Shown here piece by piece: positions 28,301 to 33,500 of a stretch of 64,000 bases of DNA (the first letter of the stretch is position 1; every line of letters starts with the position of its first letter). Origin of the DNA: Paenibacillus phytohabitans (GTDB lineage Bacteria > Bacillota > Bacilli > Paenibacillales > Paenibacillaceae); contig NZ_WHOB01000043.1 in assembly GCF_013141775.1 (NCBI RefSeq), forward strand, positions 62,001 to 126,000, in the 5' to 3' direction. The translations under genes were made by a program, and so were the position numbers. The notes beneath the pieces were generated by a model. The model did no database searches, was not told the DNA's origin, and saw nothing but the letters and a program-made list of their open reading frames with translations.

Positions 28301-30579
28301 GCGGGGACTGCGACATGGCGGTGGCGGGAGGCGTCAGCCTAACCGTATCGCCCCGTATGTATGCCGGACTCGGCAAAGCGAACATGCTGTCGCCGGACGG
28401 TACATGCAGCGTATTTGACGGCAGGGCCAACGGACTCGTTCCGGGCGAGGCGGCGGCAGTTGTCGTGCTCAAGCCGCTGTCGAAGGCAATCGCGGATAAC
28501 GACCGCATCTACGGCACGATCAAAGCAAGCGGTGTCAATTATGACGGCCAGACGAATGGCATTTCCGCTCCGAACCCGTTAAGCCAGGAACAGCTGATTA
28601 AGCAGATTTATGAACGCAGCGGCATACGTCCCGAACAAATCGGTTTTCTGATGGCACACAGCGTTGGCGCGAAGATCGGAGACTCGATCGAAATGGAGGC
28701 TCTTTCGTCTGCATTCCGGAAGCTTAGCGATGTAAAAGGCCACTGCGCTGTCGGTTCCGTCAAGCCGCTGATCGGCCATACCTTCGCCGCTTCGGGGGTT
28801 GTCAGTCTAATCGCCATGGTGACGGCAATACACCGGAAGACGATTGTGCCGGTGTCCGGCTTTGAATCGCTGAGCGAGCTGATTTCATTCAAGGAAAGCC
28901 CGTTTTATATTGCACAGGAAGTGCGGGAATGGACATCCCGGCCAGGCCAGGCCAGACTTGGAGCGGTATCCACGACCGGAATTAGCGGGACGAACGCGCA
29001 TGCCGTGATAGAAGAATATATTCCTTCATTAGCGGAGCCGCAGGGGGAGTGCCCTTCACCGGCGGCTTATGCCGTTATTTTGTCCGCACAGAACGAGGAA
29101 CGCCTGCAGGCGGTGGCCCGGCAATTAGCAGATTATATGGACTGCGGCCGTTCGGCTGACGTCGCTTTGCGCGACCTGGCTTATACGCTGAGCGTGGGCA
29201 GAGAGGCGATGAAATGTCGTCTTGCGATTGTGACACCATCGAAAGAAGCGTTGGTGCAAGGCTTAAGCGCTTATATCGAAGGAACGGCCGCAAATCTTCC
29301 CGGCGGGCTTGCCATCTATGGCGGAAGTTCGGGAACTCACGGACATCAGACGCCTGCATCCGCCACTGCCGGGACAGCCGGTAAGGCGGTGAGGGAGCGC
29401 GACCATCTCCAGCTCGCCTCGCTTTGGGCCGGGGGGATGCAGGTGCCGTGGGCAGAACTGTACGAAGCCGGAAGCGCCAGAATCGTTTCAGCTCCGGGGT
29501 ATCCTTTCAGAAGAAGAAAATGCTGGCCGCAAGAGAACCGTAACGTATCCGTTCAGCATACGGCTGTCAGCCTGCCTCCTTCGGGGCCGGACGGCGGCAA
29601 TAAGGCGGCGGAGCTGTACTCGTTCAACACCGTCGACCGCTCGGCGGAATTTCAGGAAGAATATTTAACGTTTTGCCCGTTCGAATCGCGGATTTCCGGC
29701 TTCTCGATGAGCAGGGTGCTGCTGAATCCGGAGCGGTATCCGGATGAAGCAGCCCTTGTCAAGGATAAACAGATCGAACTGCGGCAGGTATTGTTCTATA
29801 AAGCGGATTTCCGCCGTGTCCGCTCCGTACTGGATATCGGCTGCGGCCATGGTACCGATGTCATTCAAATCGCTTCGCTGTATCCAGATATCCAGGCGCA
29901 CGGGTATACCATTTCGAAGGGACAGGCGGAGCTGGGCAACAAACGGATTGAAGGGCTGAATCTAAGCTCCCGTGCAGCAATTTATCACCGGGACAGCGCG
30001 GTTGACCGCTTCCCTGACTGCTACGATCTCGTCATCGGGATTGAGGTGTGCTGCCACATCCCGGACAAAACCGCCTTGTTCGCGAATATTGCCGCTTCCT
30101 TGGCGGAAGACGGCCAAGTGCTGCTGATGGATTTCATCGCGAATCTGCGCGGGCCGATCGTTGATGCGGACATTGGCATTGCGATTGCGACTGCGGCGGA
30201 ATGGGCCGGCGTGCTGGCGCGCTGCGGCCTGGCTATCGAGGAGATTATCGACGTTTCGTCCCGGGTCGCCAATTATTTGTACGATCCGGATTGCGAGCGG
30301 AACACGGAGGGATTAGTTCCGGTCGCGCGTGATTCGCTGCGCAGCTATGCCAATAACGCCATCTCGCTCGAGCGGGGCTGGACCAGCTACTGCCTGTTCA
30401 AGCTCTGTAAGGAGACGGCGATGACCGAAGCGGAGCTGAAATCGTTCAACGAAATCAGAATCGCGCACAAAACCCCGTACGCGGAAGCGCTGAACGAAAT
30501 GAAGCATCTCGGGCAGAAGACCTATCCGCCGGCGTCTATAACGCAGCAGGAGAGACCGTTGAAGGGAGCTATCTTATGA
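12205..30579 (+). CDS. Giant trans-AT polyketide synthase: DH-ACP / KS-DH-KR-ACP / KS-DH-KR-cMT-ACP / KS-KR-ACP / KS-oMT
   Basis: PKS of 6,124 aa with 16 domains and no AT. The N-terminal DH-ACP completes the second split dehydrating bimodule; three full modules follow, then a KS fused to an O-methyltransferase whose ACP is on the next protein. Start: ATG 12169 overlaps the previous stop but has no spaced ribosome site. ATG 12205 follows GGAGGG by nine bases and makes the N-terminus (FQSDHPILAHHQV) align with that of the preceding protein (FNQNNPMIRHHQV), so it is preferred. Expected chemistry in order: double bond from the bimodule, double bond, alpha-methylated double bond, beta-hydroxyl, then O-methylation. 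The stop overlaps the next start by four bases (ATGA). Per-module residues are given in separate entries. Confidence 0.95.
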   Translation: MTTTEFRFQSDHPILAHHQVMGSGILPGLAYIDICYQWFREQGYDCAELELRQVTLFRPVTVRENEEIRLRLQCVEAQKGRWQIRVEGEIIGTEEESAGPFMTAEMHRCPPVRFEHSIDADRIRSSAGSRTDMALLYEQCRALGLVHSGFMKVEGRLFDEADSLLLDLDLPQDSLGEADSFMFHPALLDGSCVGAGAHFTQLAEDRRLFLPVYIESFRAAELIQANCMAVVKHSSIIQRDGLLSFTLAFFNRDGRQIGELKNFTNKLVRGGEAESPGQLLPRQPHEALPDVTEAAQSAEAAARRFLVSLIAERMNRDEKQIDVRAGYFEMGLDSASMLTLAKAVENSLGKDISPTLLFEYPTVERLAQYLGAAYPEQLRPEEPELSTNLPAADGGVWPVNSGTAEPAAHASARGDDIAVIGMAGRYPSAANLEQFWSNLTAGKDCIREVPSSRWKSERLAGLRSASGKPMSRWGGFIDDPDCFDPQFFRITPREAETLDPQERLFLETCWETIEDAGYTPDSLTVPAGPHQRRRVGVFVGVMHKDYALLGAEAAAQGHPFPLSLNYAPIANRVSYVCNFHGPSMAVDTVCSSSLTAVHLAMESIRSGDCEAALAGGVNLSLHPAKYATYGMMDMQASDGRCRTFGSGGDGYVSGEGVGAVLLKPLSKAIADGDHIYAVLKGSMINHGGSASGITVPNPVAHADLIGECLQKAGIGARSVSYIEAHGTGTPLGDPIEMEGLVKAFRSHTNDTQFCSVGSVKSNIGHAESAAGICGLHKVILQLYHRMLVPSLHAEELNPYIDFERSPFYVQRKLAAWERPIVTDKGKEISVPLRAGISSFGATGSNAHLLLEEYDPAAHAAGTVPVNPPLGENGQCPALVLLSAKNKERLHAYAGKLAGHLQPDSDYRAVDLHALAYTLQVGREAMEERAAFLVRDVPELVAGLRLLAAGEESTGSVWLGRSEIDAAEDRLVPEAAAESLASAAAAWVHGREVDWKRMYGESVPLRLSLPSYPFAKERYWVPVSGHPAGARLSASSLLHPLLHENVSDFREQRFRTVFTGSEFFLANHIVNGQRMLPATAYLEMVRAAVAMSAGEMPDGPLSIRLKHIVWSNPFIAGEGTASVDIALFPETDDEITFDIFSHAPGEEPVVYCQGTAVIASGTVEAARMDLDRVRSECAEDSLDAPALYGLFRSMGIEYGPAHRGVDRLQLGEGQVLARLTLPAEAAASGTEAYVLHPSSMDAALQACIGLAPAAGAAGKPLVPFALEELVIHGACTEQMWVWTRYSPGSGTGSPLLKYDLDLCDDQGSMLVQLKGLSVRPLELETLTGTKTEPASTLLLHKEWEERPAAFTHSLSGPDVKHLVVLSGQEAFDLAALRANLGGAECVQFPHEGEGTAARYRRAAAALLELLQRVRPSSPAGRLLIQLAVPNQGELRLYAGLFGMLKTMQLENTGLAVQLIELEPGDNAGSLAYKLKQDSTDLECEHIRYEHGKRHVAIRQAVDISGGDAPHSLPWKDGGVYLITGGAGGLGLIISREIARSVDAPSIILAGRSELDKAKEAELDELRRSGTRVCYVKTDVSDFTAVCSLMNSIRSEYGTLNGIVHSAGLVRDRMLMHKTAAELQEVLAPKVDGLVHLDEASTGFPLDFVIAFSSAAGSLGNSGQADYAAANAFMDAYAGFRNTLYQSGKRNGRMLSVGWPLWAEGGMRLEAQAETALLGSKGLIPLRTASGIRALYRAWAAQKDHVLVLEGDAARMLDIDKQQSATWEQQTDAGADGTLAEIDVLYGFAVRYLTKLLAEVTKLPVSRIDDVTSLEEYGMDSIVAMQLTAEMEKGFGTLPKTLFFEYRNLQELAAYLTKAYPGRISALSGEPAGLKETAAAKVPAETAKDGTVKRLTPRSRPSGRLHRGNSEDTAAEAAGLPAAAKDIAIIGLSGRYPGAWDLEEFWQVLKDGRDCITGIPAARWDNSRHRKGSEGRNAERWGGFIDGVDEFDPLFFNISPREAETMDPQERLFLERVYEAMEDAGYVRLTGGASAPYHAGSVGVYVGVMYEEYQLYGVREQIQGKAVALSGNSASIANRVSYYCNFQGPSMAVATMCSSSLTAIHLACQSLRLGECRMAVAGGVNVSVHPNKYILLEQNQFVSSKGRCESFGIGGDGYVPGEGVGAVLLKPLDQAIADGDPIYGVIKGTAVNHGGKVNGYTVPNPNAQAEVIGKALREAGLDARELTYIEAHGTGTSLGDPIEIAGLAKCFGTYTQDKQFCAIGSVKSNIGHSESAAGIAGLTKVLLQLQHKQLVPSLHSEVLNPNIDFTNTPFTVQRELAEWPRPLLNLDGTAKEHRRTAGLSSFGAGGSNAHIIIQEYVPAGTEAMYGESAGTPVHPALILLSARDEERLREQAKRLVEAIRCKGLSDTDLPHLAYTLQVGREAMEERLALAAVTMADAVQKLTAYAENPAAASLDIYRDGIKRNKEMMALLAQDEDMAAAVDHWMAKGKWNKLLGLWVRGGAVDWSRLYTGSGFLPRRLRLPSYPFARERYWVAGGQEHADVSGGSAGQAYLHPLLHVNTSDLAEQRYTSLFTGAEFYLEDHVVNGQSMLPAAAFLEMARAAVEDAAAGLTGEPTAIRLSGVTWPRPLIAGTQPVQVHIGLHPGERDEIMFDIYGNGEDGSAPVYSSGRAELYAVEDAPHLDLDALYAACSGQQFDAGTVYESFRLRGIGYGPGHRGIERLHTGRGQVLAELTLPDFLAGTEDTYMLHPSLLDSALQASAGLRLAEADADAGKAADAQGLYLPFALEELEVTGACASRMVAHVRYSDGSPADGSTDKFDIDLCDRNGKVCARLKGFTVRKTGPEALRQLEEGAAASESKPQMQTLSLMPVWDAVKPAMRQDNTRDGEGLLVIGTPGVIRDRVMQHFAGASLMELMGGETADTIAQRLQAQGPVRHVVWIAPQNTTIESPTDEAWIGEQERGVLQVFRLIKAFLQLKYGSQPLEWTLVTVQSQPIHSCDPLKTAHAGVHGLAGSMAKEYPGWQVRAVDLEAGREFPVDDMFRLPAEPQGNSWVYRTGEWHKQKLVPIQEAASEPTLFQEGGVYVVIGGAGGIGQAWSEYMIRTHQANVIWIGRREKDSGIQAGIDRLAALGPAPEYIAADAADLQSFQRAYLEIKQRYSRINGIVHAALVLRDQLLANMDEERFHAALAAKVDVSVRIGQVFRDEPLDFVLFFSSINAFARSAGQSNYSAGCAFKDAYASYLAGVWPCAVKVMNWGYWGSVGAVASREYSERMANRGIGSIEPPEAMAALESLLAGPVNQMALVRTANPGAMEMIDVRQAASVYSAQVDASPGAGIFHHMADDIQEGQTRQAKALSSPAARELEQLIARLLLKQLRTTAAPFANGRLERQAMFGKWLEASVQLLAEHAGVSDPLNELPEEETAALWQEWSGRRQEWLDAEGLEAQVILAETMLRALPDILTGQRPATDVMFPNSSMHLVEGIYKNNPHADYFNGVLAGTTVAYVEQRIRHNPSAKIRILEIGAGTGGTSSGVLSKLEPYRDRIQEYAYTDLSRAFLQHAEKEYGPRYPYLAYGIFNAENGIQEQGYAAGVYDVVIAANALHATRDIRTALRNAKALLRSGGILLLNEITRSDLFTHITFGLLEGWWAYEDAALRAPGCPGLAPDTWQAVLAGEGFGEIIFPAGAAHDKGQQIIAAHSDGIARQRLQAQPDGSSKVHKEVKAGHAAAKVEAVSFQRNQPAAAAEAADTRVPEEELRARSRSYFKRLIGDVLKLPDHRIDASEPFESYGIDSILVVQLTDSLRGVLPSVSSTLFFEHRTIDSLVEHFILTQEDGLRKLVGMENGIAVAAGLPGASAAGPGAGSAPSVHSAPLRPLTASLMTKRRFVSRTATEPESMPGPVSNSESKPTYVRDIAVIGLSGRFPMAGGVNEFWENVKQGRSCISEIPPQRWDWRSYYNEEKGKSGSMYTRWGGFLEDIDAFDPMFFRISPKEAAQMDPQERLFLESAYASVEDAGYTPASLSTSRKVGVFAGVMNGNYPTGASYWSIANRVSYLLNFQGPSMAVDTACSSSLTAVHLALESLYSGMSECAVVGGVNLIVDPVHYLKLSAATMLSPGDTCRAFGAGADGFVDGETVCTVVLKPLEAALADGDHIYGVLKGSALNAGGRTNGYTVPSPDAQRGAVAEALRRSGVPARTVTYVEAHGTGTALGDPIEISGLTKAYERETSDKQFCAIGSVKSNIGHTESASGMAGLAKVLLQLKHRKIAPTLHAQETNPDITFGETPFFVQQELAEWQRPTVELGGIRREFPRRAGISSFGAGGANAHLIVEEFVPEVRSERPAAAAAGRPFLIVLSARNGDRLKERVQRLLAAAETNGYSDANLADIAYTLQVGREEMEERLAFTAVSMADLHLRLHEYLRGEDYQPELHHGHVKANQEVLAALTADEDMQETVDKWIRHGKFAKLLDLWVKGFRLDWSRLYDGLPAKPRRISLPTYPFARERYWMEGSPFPSAFAMDTAGAQLVLPKNSQAERPNRHPAPQEQDEPMIFEEIWEEETGAEMPAAGQVQLETVVCFLSDRRSQQILSNAVRLSSPHARFVFVSEEPDGGERLEDTYRVRGDDSASLAEAFRDIAVKYGNADAVLYMWPLENPQHIQDPTALVHTIQALASTKFEVRKLIAAAAFANGLERCYAESWIGIQRSLGDVLPDTSMGIWLAEAGLHGQDAGMKDWLEQIGAELRSSGVRNVLYVEGKRNVCTVRRATDHVCVQPVWKKGGTYLITGGCGGLGYLFAEHAARTHGVQLILTGRSAVDDTIKKKLGALEALGSSVEYVQADLCNLPRMQEGIARAKARFGPINGVIHAAGIQVNRSVMEKSAEEFRQVLRPKTEGTAALDELLLEEPLDFFCLFSSTSAVLGDFGSCDYAAANRFQMAYADYRNALRKQGLRRGHTAAVGWPLWRDGGMGFSEEEQSGMYLKASGQRYLEVEEGLAVFSDLISRAGGRYLVLAGDSRRIGRFLGIGTSSADFVPASFVRSESSAEYAQGPLRLEEYMERDLKNHIGSLLSIPLDKLDSGENLVDYGFDSISLTQFARLLAKQYEIDFGPSLFYAYPTIEKLKEYLLKDHENAVRSYYLRAEQADVQASLEPVVNEVSGEVSGEVSGEQKSALVSESSGSPQPAAQVLKGASTAGIPEPVAIIGMSGRFPGASDIDTFWSNLVTETSAISEIPPERWDWRKYSGDPRKEPGTSVSRWGGFVPDIDRFDPLFFEISPKEAELMDPQQRLFLEEAWHALEDAGYMGERIRGKLCGVYVGAEESQYADVTGGEGQISSNQNATLSARIAYKLDLKGPNFTLTASCSSGLVAVHQACLALRSGDCDMAVAGGVSLTVSPRMYAGLGKANMLSPDGTCSVFDGRANGLVPGEAAAVVVLKPLSKAIADNDRIYGTIKASGVNYDGQTNGISAPNPLSQEQLIKQIYERSGIRPEQIGFLMAHSVGAKIGDSIEMEALSSAFRKLSDVKGHCAVGSVKPLIGHTFAASGVVSLIAMVTAIHRKTIVPVSGFESLSELISFKESPFYIAQEVREWTSRPGQARLGAVSTTGISGTNAHAVIEEYIPSLAEPQGECPSPAAYAVILSAQNEERLQAVARQLADYMDCGRSADVALRDLAYTLSVGREAMKCRLAIVTPSKEALVQGLSAYIEGTAANLPGGLAIYGGSSGTHGHQTPASATAGTAGKAVRERDHLQLASLWAGGMQVPWAELYEAGSARIVSAPGYPFRRRKCWPQENRNVSVQHTAVSLPPSGPDGGNKAAELYSFNTVDRSAEFQEEYLTFCPFESRISGFSMSRVLLNPERYPDEAALVKDKQIELRQVLFYKADFRRVRSVLDIGCGHGTDVIQIASLYPDIQAHGYTISKGQAELGNKRIEGLNLSSRAAIYHRDSAVDRFPDCYDLVIGIEVCCHIPDKTALFANIAASLAEDGQVLLMDFIANLRGPIVDADIGIAIATAAEWAGVLARCGLAIEEIIDVSSRVANYLYDPDCERNTEGLVPVARDSLRSYANNAISLERGWTSYCLFKLCKETAMTEAELKSFNEIRIAHKTPYAEALNEMKHLGQKTYPPASITQQERPLKGAIL
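13447..17790 (+). other. PKS module KS-DH-KR-ACP
   Basis: KS C590 (DTVCSSS) with EAHGTGT and KSNIGH present. DH H1067 (HIVNGQRMLP), D1240 and Q1244 present. KR GGAGGLG, Y1665 and a normal YAAAN motif, with an Asp in HSAGLVRD typical of B-type reductases. ACP S1819 in GMDS. Predicted output is an alpha,beta double bond. Confidence 0.88.
17971..23710 (+). other. PKS module KS-DH-KR-cMT-ACP
   Basis: KS C2095, where the usual Asp before TMC is Ala (A2092); both His motifs are present. DH H2583 and D2754. KR Y3228 with Cys3232 in place of the usual Asn (NYSAGC), as also seen in the other KR that precedes a methyltransferase in this cluster. The C-methyltransferase has ILEIGAGTGG at about 3518-3527. 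ACP S3790 in GIDS. Predicted output is an alpha-methylated enoyl unit. Confidence 0.87.
23929..27560 (+). other. PKS module KS-KR-ACP
   Basis: KS C4065 with both His motifs and the NGNYPTGASYW segment shared only with the last KS of the next protein; both follow C-methylating modules. The linker contains a DEDMQxxVDKW helix pair resembling the LINKS element of trans-AT KSs. KR Y4918; the B-type Asp position is Asn (HAAGIQVN). ACP S5078 in GFDS. With no DH the beta-hydroxyl should be kept, and it is the likely substrate of the following O-methyltransferase. Confidence 0.86.
27634..27669 (+). repeat. Three 12-base tandem repeats coding EVSG
   Basis: GAGGTTTCCGGT-type units occur three times in frame, giving EVSGEVSGEVSG between the ACP and the last KS. 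The second and third copies are identical and the first differs by one base. It is a flexible interdomain linker. Confidence 0.88.
27760..30579 (+). other. PKS domains KS-oMT (ACP on next protein)
   Basis: The KS keeps C5350 (TASCSSG), H5485 and H5525, but the glycine-rich motif after the first His is degenerate (AHSVGAKIGD instead of AHGTGTKLGD), suggesting a non-elongating role. The methyltransferase (about residues 5790-6050) has LDIGCGHGTD and the entry segment LTFCPFESRISGFS seen in O-methyltransferases of trans-AT lines. It probably methylates the hydroxyl made by the preceding KR. Confidence 0.78.
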
Positions 30580-33500
30580 TTTCTGGGAATAGGCCGGATT
30601 CACTTGAAGAAAGGCTGGATGTTGTTAGAGAAAGCTTGGTGCTCGTATTCGGGCAGGTCCTTGGTTTGGACCGGGAAGAATTGCTGGAGGCGGAATCGCT
30701 GAAGGAGCTTGGCATCTCGTCCGTTAATTTGGTCGAATTGCTGGAAGCAATCAACGTCCGCTTCGATTTGTCACTCCCGACCAGCATTCTCGTCGAATGC
30801 CATCATTTCGAAGCGTTGGCCGTTTATGTCGCCGGGCAGCTGCACGCAAGCGGTGCTCTGCCGTCCGCCGGGCCGGTAACGAAGGTGCCATCAGAATACG
30901 CGGCAAAAATAACGGGTCCCGAGGTGGACTTCATTCCGGTTCCCGGACCGGCCGGAATGTCTGCCGGTGCACCTTCCCGCGAGGAGAAGGTGCAGCAATC
31001 GCAGCAACAGGGGAGTGTATCCCGGCCGCCGGAGGCGAACCCTGCAGGGTCCGTCTCCGGCGGGATCGCCGTCATCGGGCTGTCGTGCCGGACCGCCGGG
31101 GCTGCTAATCAAGACGAGTTCTGGGAGATCGTTTCGCAAGGAAAGGACTGCACCCGGATGATGGACAATCCGGAGTGGATCGCTTACATCCAAGCGCATT
31201 CCTCCTCGCCTGTGCCCCTCCGGTATGGCGCTATGGATGGGATCGAGCACTTTGATCCGCTGTTTTTCAATATATCGCCCAAAGAAGCGGAAGCGATGGA
31301 TGCGGCGCAGCGCATCGTTCTGCAGGAATGCTACCGGGCGCTGGAAGATGCCGGATATGCCCGCCAGGGCGGACAGGTCGGCACGTTCATAGGCTCGATG
31401 GGGTATCCCTCCGCGCAGGATTACTCCCGCCATACTATGCTGGGTACCGACACGAGTATTATGGCGGCCCGCATTGCGTATTGCCTGGATCTCAAAGGTC
31501 CGGCGCTTGCGGTCAACACGGCATGCTCTTCTTCCCTGGTCGCCATCGACCTTGCTTGCGAGAAGCTGCGGAATGGTGCTATCGATCTGGCCATTGCCGG
31601 CGGAATAACGATCTATACCCATCCCGGTGCTTTTCTGTTCATGAACAATGCCGGCATGCTGTCTCCTACGGGAATGTGCCGCCCCTTCGATAACGATGCG
31701 GACGGTATCGTCGTCGGTGACGGCGCAGGCATCGTCATTCTAAAAAGGCTTGAGGACGCTCTGCGCGACAACGATTCGATCTATGGAATTATTCGCGGGA
31801 GCGGCACCAATCAGGACGGTCAAACTTCAGGCATTACGGCGCCGAGCTTCCTCTCCCAGAGCAAGCTGCAGCAATCGGTGTATGAGCGGTATGGAATCAA
31901 CGTGGAGGATATTCAATATACGGAAGCGCACGGAACGGCCACGAAGCTGGGCGACCCGGTTGAAATTCATGCGCTGAGCCATGCGTTCGGCAAATTTACA
32001 TCTAACAAACAGTATTGTGCCATCGGCTCGCTGAAAGGCAATATCGGGCATACGACCGCCGCCGCAGGCGTGCTTAGCTTAATAAAAGTGCTGCTTAGCT
32101 TCAAGCATATGCAGATGCCGCCTTCGATCCACTTCCGCAAAGAGAATGAGCATATCGATTTCGCAGGCAGCCCTTTCTACGTGAACACCTGTCTGCAGGA
32201 ATGGCCGCTAAACGCGAAATCGTCGCGGCTCGCTGCGGTAAGCTCGTTCGGCTTCAGCGGCACGAACGCGCATCTCGTCGTTGAGGCGCATGAAGCAGCC
32301 GTGCCGTTGGCGGATGACAGGCCGGCTGCCGTGGAACAAGGCTTGTTCATGCTCTCTGCGGCCAGCGAGGCAAGCTTGCGGGAGTACGCCCGGTCTGTGC
32401 ATGCGTATTTACGTTCACACCCTGACGTGGACACCGGGAGCTTCCTGTATACGTATCAAGCCGCCAGAACCCCGATGGAATACCGGCTTGCGGCCGTAAC
32501 CGGCAGCGTAGCCCAGCTTACGCAGCAATTGGAGGAACTGGCCGGGGAGCACCGGCTTGCTCCGGCACCGGCACTGGGCCGTTATGCCGGAGCGGCCGGC
32601 AAGAAGGAAGGCACCGATCTCGCCGACACGGCGGAAGGCAGACAATTCCTGCAGCAATTGCTGAAGGGCGGGAAATACAAAAAATTGGCGGAGCTGTGGA
32701 TTGGCGGAACCGATGTGGGACAGGCTGTCCTCCAGTACCGCCAAACGGACGCCAAGCGGCTGGCGGGATTGCCGACACATCCTTTTGCCCGGGAAAGGTT
32801 TGCTATTCCTGACATCAAGCCCGTATTGAGCACAAGCTTGGCGGACAGGCTTGGTCCGGCAGCGCCGGGTCATCCTTTGCTGCAGCACAATACGTCCGAT
32901 CTTGCCGGGCAGAAATTCACCTCCGTGTTCACGGGGGACGAGTTTTTCTTCAGGGATCATGTCGTCAACGGCCAGCGGCTCCTGCCGGGATCGGCCTATC
33001 TCGAAATGGCCCGGGCCGCATTGGAGAAGTCGGCAGACGCTGCCGCACAGCAATCGCTTCGGGCCGGAACGGCAGGAATCCGGCTTCAGCATGTCTCGTG
33101 GTCCCGTCCTCTCGCCGCAGGGGAAGAGCCTGTTCACGTTCATATCGCGCTGTATCCGGAAGAGGACGGCAGCGTATCCTTCGAGATCACCGGCTCCTCA
33201 GCCGAATCCGGGGACAGTGCGGCCGTTCACAGCCAAGGCCGGCTGATGCTGGAGGCTTCATCCGAAGCGCGGAGCGTGATCGATTTGCATGCGATCCGCT
33301 CGCAATGTGGTACAGCGCGGATAACTGCCTCCGAAAGCTATGAGCGGTTCGAAGCGATGGGAATCCGGTATGGCCCGGCCCACCGGGGATTGGAAGAGAT
33401 GTATATCGGCAAGGGACAGGTGCTCGCCAGGCTGAAGCTTCCCGAACCGGCATGGGGAACAGGCGATACCTTCGTTCTGCATCCGGGCATGCTGGATTCC

